20,745 nt of DNA from Mageeibacillus sp. UBA1193 (lineage in GTDB: Bacteria > Bacillota > Clostridia > Saccharofermentanales > Saccharofermentanaceae), in NCBI GenBank assembly GCA_002310155.1, contig DBYF01000077.1:37692-58436 (forward strand), given 5' to 3'. The position numbers and the translations under genes are program-made. Positions 16,434 to 20,745 of the stretch are shown in pieces. The notes under the pieces are model-generated. The model worked only from the letters and a program-made list of their open reading frames with translations. It did no database searches and had not been told where the DNA came from. The first letter of the stretch is position 1. Every line of letters begins with the position of its first letter.

Positions 16434-17147
16434 TTACTTCAGCCAGTTTTCCTTCTTGGTATGCAGAAGTGCTTCGAATATGCGGAGATCATCTGTTGTT
16501 GTGATCTTGATATTCTCTTCTGAACCCTTGGAAAAGTAAACTCTCTCACCAAGCAACTGCATAAGATTGCAGGAAGCGGCTGTACTGGTAATACCCTGTT
16601 TCTCCGCTTCTTCATGAGCCCACAGAAGTTTGCCCAGGGTATAAGTATGCGGAGTCTGTGTACGGAAAAGCTGTTCTCTCGGGATAGAAACGGTAGATGA
16701 AACACCGTCATCATCACTTCTGAAAACAGCTTCTACGCAAGGAATAGCAGCTACTGCGCTCTGATATTTACTGAAAGTCGCAAGACTGTTGGAAATGATC
16801 TCACTGGAGATCATCGGACGGTTACCGTCGTGAACAAGTACGACATCGTCCATGGAAATATGATTCTTCAGTTCGTTGAGGCCCTTCTTGATAGATTCCT
16901 GGCCGGTCTCTCCGCCCTCAACTACCCACTGGAGTTTCGTGATATTGAACTGCTTGGCATATGCCTTAACTACTTCGATCCAGGAAGGAAGTGTGATCAC
17001 AATAATGGCATCAATGCTGGGATGATTCTGGAAAGCATCCATGGTGTGAATAATGATCGGTTTATTGTCTACATGTATAAACTGCTTCGGAATATCCTGT
17101 CCCATACGGGTGCCTGTTCCGGCAGCGGTCAGCAATGCTACATTCAT
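16434..17147 (-). CDS. IspD/TarI-like cytidylyltransferase
   Basis: First gene of the glycan operon: 237 residues of an IspD-superfamily CTP:alcohol-phosphate cytidylyltransferase. LLTAAGTGTRMG followed by IPKQF is the CTP-binding loop, VHDGNRPMIS matches the VHDxxRP motif, and RTQTPHTY, KITTTDDL complete the set. IspD makes CDP-methylerythritol for isoprenoids; close relatives TarI/Bcs1 make CDP-ribitol for teichoic acids and capsules. Position next to LicD, glycosyltransferase and membrane-glycan genes favours the second kind, but the residues seen do not settle the substrate. The Asn in the HDGNRP motif, where Ala or Val is more usual, is unusual. An upstream TTG at 17153 is possible; the ATG at 17147 with GGGGA 8 nt before is preferred. 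Confidence 0.87.
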   Translation of the reverse strand: MNVALLTAAGTGTRMGQDIPKQFIHVDNKPIIIHTMDAFQNHPSIDAIIVITLPSWIEVVKAYAKQFNITKLQWVVEGGETGQESIKKGLNELKNHISMDDVVLVHDGNRPMISSEIISNSLATFSKYQSAVAAIPCVEAVFRSDDDGVSSTVSIPREQLFRTQTPHTYTLGKLLWAHEEAEKQGITSTAASCNLMQLLGERVYFSKGSEENIKITTTDDLRIFEALLHTKKENWLK

Positions 17148-17207
17148 ACTCAATTTCCCCTAAACGAATAACCAGTATCCTGATGAAATACTTTTTTATC
17201 ATTATAA

Positions 17208-17236
17208 ATACTACAATGTGACGCTCTTTTTTTCAA
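17208..17236 (-). promoter_or_regulatory. promoter of the eight-gene glycan operon
   Basis: Minus strand TTGAAA (17236-17231), 17-bp spacer, TAGTAT (17213-17208). Transcription would begin near 17201 with a leader of about 54 nt before the cytidylyltransferase ATG. No other promoter as good was noticed between the operon genes, which are spaced by -17 to +34 bp. Confidence 0.6.
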
Positions 17237-17328
17237 GCAGGCCCTTCATCATCCTTTGACGTTGTAAGTGCTCATAATTCGATGTTTCCGCCATTCTTTG
17301 TGCATATTGGTCAAAAGATTAGCGCAAA

Positions 17329-17344
17329 ATGAAAATCATTTCAT
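17329..17344. promoter_or_regulatory. inverted repeat upstream of rnfC, possible operator
   Basis: ATGAAA-ATCA-TTTCAT, perfect 6-bp arms around 4 bp, 65 bp before the rnfC start. The symmetry and position suit a regulator binding site. It resembles but does not match a Fur-type box. No regulator gene is nearby. Confidence 0.3.
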
Positions 17345-17361
17345 TCATTCTCATAATTCTA

Positions 17362-17377
17362 TGTTAATATATTTCTA
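17362..17377 (+). promoter_or_regulatory. possible rnfC promoter (-10) with a Rex-like half site
   Basis: TGTTAATAT (17362-17370) is an extended -10 box; the matching -35 is poor. Start near 17377 would give a leader of about 32 nt. TGTTAATATATT also equals one half of the clostridial Rex operator (TTGTTAA-N4-TTAACAA), while the second half is degenerate. Rex control of Rnf by NADH level would make sense but is only a suggestion. Confidence 0.3.
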
Positions 17378-17408
17378 TAGATATTCGGAGAAAGCAGGTA
17401 CATCACCT

Positions 17409-18809
17409 ATGCCTCTACCTCTACGATCGTTACACGCTTTTGCCGGAGGCGTTCATCCTCTCGGCAATAAGAATACTGACGTTCTGCCGTCCATTCATCT
17501 TCACGGTTTTAAAGAAGTAGAACTGCTGATGCAGCAGCATATCGGACCACCCTGTACATGTGTGGTCAAACCCGGAGATCATGTAGATGTTGGAACTATG
17601 GTCGGGCGCGCCGATAAGCCCATGTCCGTACCGATCCACTCCAGTATTTCCGGAACAGTCAAAGAAGTTCACTACGTCGTCTCCGCCAACGGTACACCGG
17701 TCGAGGCAGTACGCATCGAGTCAGATTTCCAGCATACGATCAACCCCTTCTGCAAACCGCCGAAGGTCGAATCGTTCGAAGACTTTATCCAGATGATCCG
17801 TGACTCCGGCCTGGTCGGATTAGGCGGCGCTGCTTTTCCCACATATATCAAACTGAATCCTCCGAAGAATAAGATGCCGGATACGCTGATCGTCAATGCG
17901 GCAGAGTGTGAGCCGTATATCACGGCGGACTACCGTCAGATCTGCGAGCATCCGGACGATATTATCGATGGTATCCTCGAGGTCATGAAGTGGCTCGAGA
18001 TCCCGAAGACGATCATCGGCGTCGAGGATAACAAACCTCTCGTTACACGTATCTTTTCGCACGAGATCAAGAAGCGTGTCTATAAGACCGGTAAGCATCC
18101 GGATATCGAAGTAAGGACACTGAAGACCATCTATCCGCAGGGCGCGGAAAAGATGCTGATCTATACTCTCACAGGACGTAAAGTCCCGCCGGGAAAACTC
18201 CCGATCGATGTGCACACTCTTGTTATGAATGTCAGTACGCTCCGTTTCATCGGACTGTATCTGAAAGAAGGCGTGCCGCTGACAAGAAAGCGTATGACGC
18301 TCGATGGTTCTGCCCTGAATACACCGGGTAACTTCATCGTGCCGATCGGCGCACGTATCGAGAACATTATCGAGGCGGCCGGCGGTACCCGTGAGGAGCC
18401 GAAGAAGATCATCATGGGCGGCGCAATGATGGGTGTCGCTCTTGACCGTATCGATCACGGTATCATCAAGGCCAACAACGCGATCCTTGTTTTCGGATCG
18501 GAAGAGACAACTCTTCCTCCGGAATCGCCATGCATCCGCTGCGCGAGATGCGTCGCTTCCTGCCCGATGGACCTGATCCCCTGCGGTATCGATAAGGCAA
18601 CAAGACTCCGTGATCCGGAGATGCTCGAGAAATATCACGTTATGGACTGCATCGAGTGCGGCTGCTGTACATATGCCTGCCCGTCGAAGCGCTTCCTCAC
18701 ACAGAGCATCAAGAACGGAAAAGTCATGGTACGTGCCGAGCGTGCCCGTATTAAGAAGGAGCAGGAGCTCCTCGCTGCATCCGAGAACAAAGGAGGGCCT
18801 GCTTCCTAA
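17409..18809 (+). CDS. rnfC: electron transport complex subunit RnfC
   Basis: Peripheral, cytoplasmic subunit of the Rnf complex that exchanges electrons with NAD(H). The 466-residue protein starts with the family-typical HAFAGGVHPLGNKN, then GLGGAAFPTYIKL (about 137) and NAAECEPYITADYRQ for flavin/NAD binding. Two [4Fe-4S] motifs sit near the C-terminus: Cys375, 378, 381, 385 (CIRCARCVASCP) and Cys414, 417, 420, 424 (CIECGCCTYACP). The reading frame is open back to 17268, but the extra residues do not fit RnfC, so the ATG at 17409 is used; its ribosome binding site (GCAGGT) is modest. rnfD overlaps by one base (TAATG). Confidence 0.95.
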   Translation: MPLPLRSLHAFAGGVHPLGNKNTDVLPSIHLHGFKEVELLMQQHIGPPCTCVVKPGDHVDVGTMVGRADKPMSVPIHSSISGTVKEVHYVVSANGTPVEAVRIESDFQHTINPFCKPPKVESFEDFIQMIRDSGLVGLGGAAFPTYIKLNPPKNKMPDTLIVNAAECEPYITADYRQICEHPDDIIDGILEVMKWLEIPKTIIGVEDNKPLVTRIFSHEIKKRVYKTGKHPDIEVRTLKTIYPQGAEKMLIYTLTGRKVPPGKLPIDVHTLVMNVSTLRFIGLYLKEGVPLTRKRMTLDGSALNTPGNFIVPIGARIENIIEAAGGTREEPKKIIMGGAMMGVALDRIDHGIIKANNAILVFGSEETTLPPESPCIRCARCVASCPMDLIPCGIDKATRLRDPEMLEKYHVMDCIECGCCTYACPSKRFLTQSIKNGKVMVRAERARIKKEQELLAASENKGGPAS

Positions 18810-19819
18810 TGAAACTGCAAGTCTCGCATTCCCCGCACGTCCGGGATAAGGCGACTACCCAATCGATCATGCGCGATGTCATCATTGCGCTCCTGCCGGC
18901 CACCTTTGCGGGCTGGTACTACTTCGGTATCCGCGCGGTACTGATCACTCTGATCTCTGTCGCGTCATGTGTGCTTTTCGAGTATATCTGCCGGAAGGTC
19001 ATGAAGAGAAACAACACGATCTACGATCTGTCCGCAGTCGTTACCGGTCTTCTCCTTGCCATGAACCTTCCCGTATCCCTTCCGCCTTACATGGTCGTCA
19101 TCGGCGCCGCGTTCGCGATCGTTGTCGTCAAGCAGATGTTCGGCGGACTCGGTAACAACTTCGTCAACCCGGCGATCGCCGCGCGTATCTTCCTCGTCAT
19201 TGCCTTCCCGAAAGCAATGACCTGCTGGACAGTCCGTACCGGTTCCTGGTTCAGCTTCAAGACAGTCGACGCCGTATCTTCGGCTACACCTCTTACCAAG
19301 ATCAATACACCTGAGGCTCCGTCTTTCTGGAATCTCTTTATCGGAGATAAGGCCGGATGTATCGGTGAAGTATGTATCGCAGCGCTTCTGATCGGTGCGC
19401 TCTACCTGATCCTGCGCCACGTCATCCGCATCTGGATCCCGCTGGCCTATGTCGGTACATTCTTCGTTCTGTCTTTCCTCTTCGGACACAATAACGTATT
19501 TAATTTCTCGGGAGATCTTTCCTGCCTTTGCGGCTGGAGCAACCTCTTCCACGAGAGCGTATATATGCTCCTGTCGGGCGGTCTCATTCTCGGTGCTTTC
19601 TTCATGGCGACCGACTATGTCACCTCGCCACTGACGACCAAGGGTAAGATTGTCTTCGGTGTCGGATGCGGCATCCTGACATTCCTTATCCGTTACTACG
19701 GCAACATGGCAGAAGGTGTTTCCTTCTCCATCATTCTGATGAATATCCTGACTCCGCATATCGATGACTGGACGATGGGCAAACCATTCGGGGAGGTGAA
19801 GGAAAGTGCAAAAGTTTAA
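18809..19819 (+). CDS. rnfD: electron transport complex subunit RnfD
   Basis: Integral membrane Rnf subunit carrying covalent FMN. The 336-residue protein has about nine hydrophobic segments. DAVSSATPLTK fits the S(T)-x-A-T flavinylation motif, with Thr160 as the expected FMN anchor. GLLLAMNLP, the GGLGNNFVNPAIAARIFL segment and FMATDYVTSPLTTKG are typical of RnfD/NqrB. AGGAGGG lies about 11 nt before the ATG, inside rnfC. The gene overlaps rnfG by 14 bp. The flavin anchoring would require an ApbE-type transferase, which is not in this window. Confidence 0.95.
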   Translation: MKLQVSHSPHVRDKATTQSIMRDVIIALLPATFAGWYYFGIRAVLITLISVASCVLFEYICRKVMKRNNTIYDLSAVVTGLLLAMNLPVSLPPYMVVIGAAFAIVVVKQMFGGLGNNFVNPAIAARIFLVIAFPKAMTCWTVRTGSWFSFKTVDAVSSATPLTKINTPEAPSFWNLFIGDKAGCIGEVCIAALLIGALYLILRHVIRIWIPLAYVGTFFVLSFLFGHNNVFNFSGDLSCLCGWSNLFHESVYMLLSGGLILGAFFMATDYVTSPLTTKGKIVFGVGCGILTFLIRYYGNMAEGVSFSIILMNILTPHIDDWTMGKPFGEVKESAKV

Positions 19820-20396
19820 GTTCAAAGACCTTCTCCCTGCCCTGATCCTGGCGCTCATCTGCGGCATCTGCGTATTCCTTCTGGCAGGCACCTATTCCCT
19901 GACACGTGGCGAGATCGAGAAGCAGGAAGAAGCTTCTGCGCAGGAGCGTAAACTGACGATCTTCCCCGATGCGGATTCCTTCGAGGACCTTGAGTACTCC
20001 GCTGAGATCAAGAGTGAACTTCAGGCCAAAGGCATCGAGCCGGATGAAGTCTTCGTCGCTAAGGCGAAAGACGGATCTGTCCTCGGATATATCTTCGTCA
20101 CTTCCGGATTCGGTTACGCCGGAAATATCGAGACTACAACGGGCATTGGTGCCGACGGTAAGATCGTAATGGTCATCGCGACCGCCGCTTCCGACACACC
20201 GAAGCTCGGTAAAGAAGTCGAAGGACGTCCGTTCCTCGACGGATTTACAGGTCTGGGCACAGACTCCGAGATCGTCCTCAATCAGGACGTAGCCGCGGTA
20301 TCCGGTGCCACGATCTCTTCCCGTGCAGCGACAGGCTGTATCAACCGTGCACGTGAAGCCTACCAGTTATTCAAAGAAAGGGGGCTGATCGGATGA
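19806..20396 (+). CDS. rnfG: electron transport complex subunit RnfG
   Basis: Membrane-anchored Rnf subunit with covalent FMN. It has 196 residues: one N-terminal membrane helix (about 9-28), then an outer domain with GYAGNIETTTGIGADGKI, SDTPKLG (129-135) and the flavinylation motif AVSGATISS with Thr169 as the FMN anchor. The start is GTG at 19806, 8 nt after GGAGGT, giving a 14-bp overlap with rnfD. Its TGA overlaps the rnfE ATG (ATGA). All expected motifs are present, so it should be functional. Confidence 0.95.
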   Translation: MQKFKFKDLLPALILALICGICVFLLAGTYSLTRGEIEKQEEASAQERKLTIFPDADSFEDLEYSAEIKSELQAKGIEPDEVFVAKAKDGSVLGYIFVTSGFGYAGNIETTTGIGADGKIVMVIATAASDTPKLGKEVEGRPFLDGFTGLGTDSEIVLNQDVAAVSGATISSRAATGCINRAREAYQLFKERGLIG

Positions 20397-20745
20397 GTGA
20401 GAATAAGATGAAAGATGCCGCTTACCGTTCTCCGGATGAACGTCAGGCGGAAAAGAACAGCAAGTACACTCCGAAGTCGATCTTCCTCAATGGTGTCCTC
20501 TATGAGAACCCGGCGCTGCGACTGGTCCTCGGTACCTGTCCGCTCCTCGCCGTGACCATCTCCGCGAAGTCCTCGCTTTACATGGGCATAGCAGTGCTTT
20601 TCGTACTGACGGCATCGGAAGCGATCATTTCCCTCCTTAGAAACGTGATCCCGAACAAGGTCAGGATCCCGGCGTTCATCACCATCATCGCGACGTTCGT
20701 TACGATCGTGCAGATGCTGATCTCCGCCTACTTCCCTGCCCTCAA
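20393..20745 (+). CDS. rnfE: electron transport complex subunit RnfE (5' part)
   Basis: Integral membrane Rnf subunit, cut by the window edge after about 117 residues. FLNGVLYENPALRLVLGTCPLLAVT is the conserved RnfE/NqrD start, followed by further helices, with the IPNKVRIPAFITIIATFVTI segment matching the family. Before FLNG there are about 30 hydrophilic, highly charged residues, a longer head than many RnfE proteins have. AAGGGGG precedes the ATG by 8 nt. rnfA and rnfB are expected next, as in other clostridial rnfCDGEAB clusters. Confidence 0.93.
   Translation, partial: MSENKMKDAAYRSPDERQAEKNSKYTPKSIFLNGVLYENPALRLVLGTCPLLAVTISAKSSLYMGIAVLFVLTASEAIISLLRNVIPNKVRIPAFITIIATFVTIVQMLISAYFPAL

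Noticed and set aside
16434..17147. Calling the cytidylyltransferase IspD of the isoprenoid pathway outright
   Set aside because: The motifs are shared by TarI-type enzymes and the neighbours point to cell-surface glycan synthesis; the substrate is left open.
17256..17261. TTGACG as an rnfC -35 box
   Set aside because: No acceptable -10 sequence lies 16-18 bp downstream.
17329..17344. Fur box upstream of rnfC
   Set aside because: The repeat is symmetrical but differs in arm spacing from the Fur consensus, so only an unnamed operator is claimed.
17820..18638. Minus-strand reading frame of 272 residues
   Set aside because: It lies antisense to rnfC and shows no ribosome binding site or family pattern.
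18965..19891. Long minus-strand reading frame (308 residues) across rnfD/rnfG
   Set aside because: It is the antisense shadow of rnfD and rnfG, whose motifs are unmistakable; the translation is highly charged and low-complexity with no recognised family.
1..20745. CRISPR arrays, tRNA/rRNA genes, insertion sequences, toxin-antitoxin or phage genes
   Set aside because: None was recognised on either strand; coding density is high and the gaps are short.

Overview
The window looks like a chromosomal stretch from an anaerobic Clostridia-type Firmicute of moderate G+C, probably a gut or rumen Lachnospiraceae/Oscillospiraceae relative. The basis is the Rnf gene order C-D-G-E, strong AGGAGG-type ribosome binding sites, a sugar-binding-protein/GGDEF fusion of a kind common in such bacteria, a DUF4015 protein, and frequent TTG/GTG starts. 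No rRNA, tRNA, CRISPR array, insertion sequence or phage gene was seen. The genus cannot be named from the sequence.

Left block (1-5521). On the minus strand lie a 23S rRNA uracil-5-methyltransferase that runs off the left edge, a cytoplasmic LacI-like sensor fused to a GGDEF diguanylate cyclase, a YigZ/IMPACT protein, and a Nudix-fold protein with a damaged Nudix box that is coupled to yigZ. A divergent promoter region (about 3895-3984) separates these from a plus-strand, membrane-tethered DUF4015 putative glycoside hydrolase, which ends at a strong bidirectional terminator.

Middle block (5522-17236) is a cell-surface glycan region and looks more A/T-rich than its flanks. It holds a DUF2304 membrane protein paired with a DPM1-like glycosyltransferase, an acyltransferase-3 protein, and, divergently, a Wzx-like flippase. 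Facing the flippase is one long minus-strand operon of eight genes with short gaps or overlaps: IspD/TarI-like cytidylyltransferase, a two-TM protein of unknown function, a DUF2142 polytopic protein, an anchored Ig-like + DUF4214 protein, an extended SDR, a LicD phosphotransferase and two GT2 glycosyltransferases. A good sigma-A promoter lies upstream of the cytidylyltransferase. Together they suggest synthesis, export and modification of a surface polymer carrying a polyol-phosphate or similar CDP-activated group. The operon and the flippase gene converge so tightly that their stop codons share the palindrome TTAA.

Right block (17409-20745) is the start of an Rnf operon (rnfC, rnfD, rnfG, partial rnfE; rnfA and rnfB would lie beyond the edge). 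It encodes a membrane complex coupling ferredoxin:NAD+ electron transfer to ion transport. The shared 255-bp intergenic region contains the glycan operon promoter, an inverted repeat and a possible Rex half-site.

The least explained part is the trio unknown two-TM protein / DUF2142 / Ig-DUF4214 at 13112-16411. The HTH-less sensor-cyclase and the Nudix protein with altered metal ligands come next.
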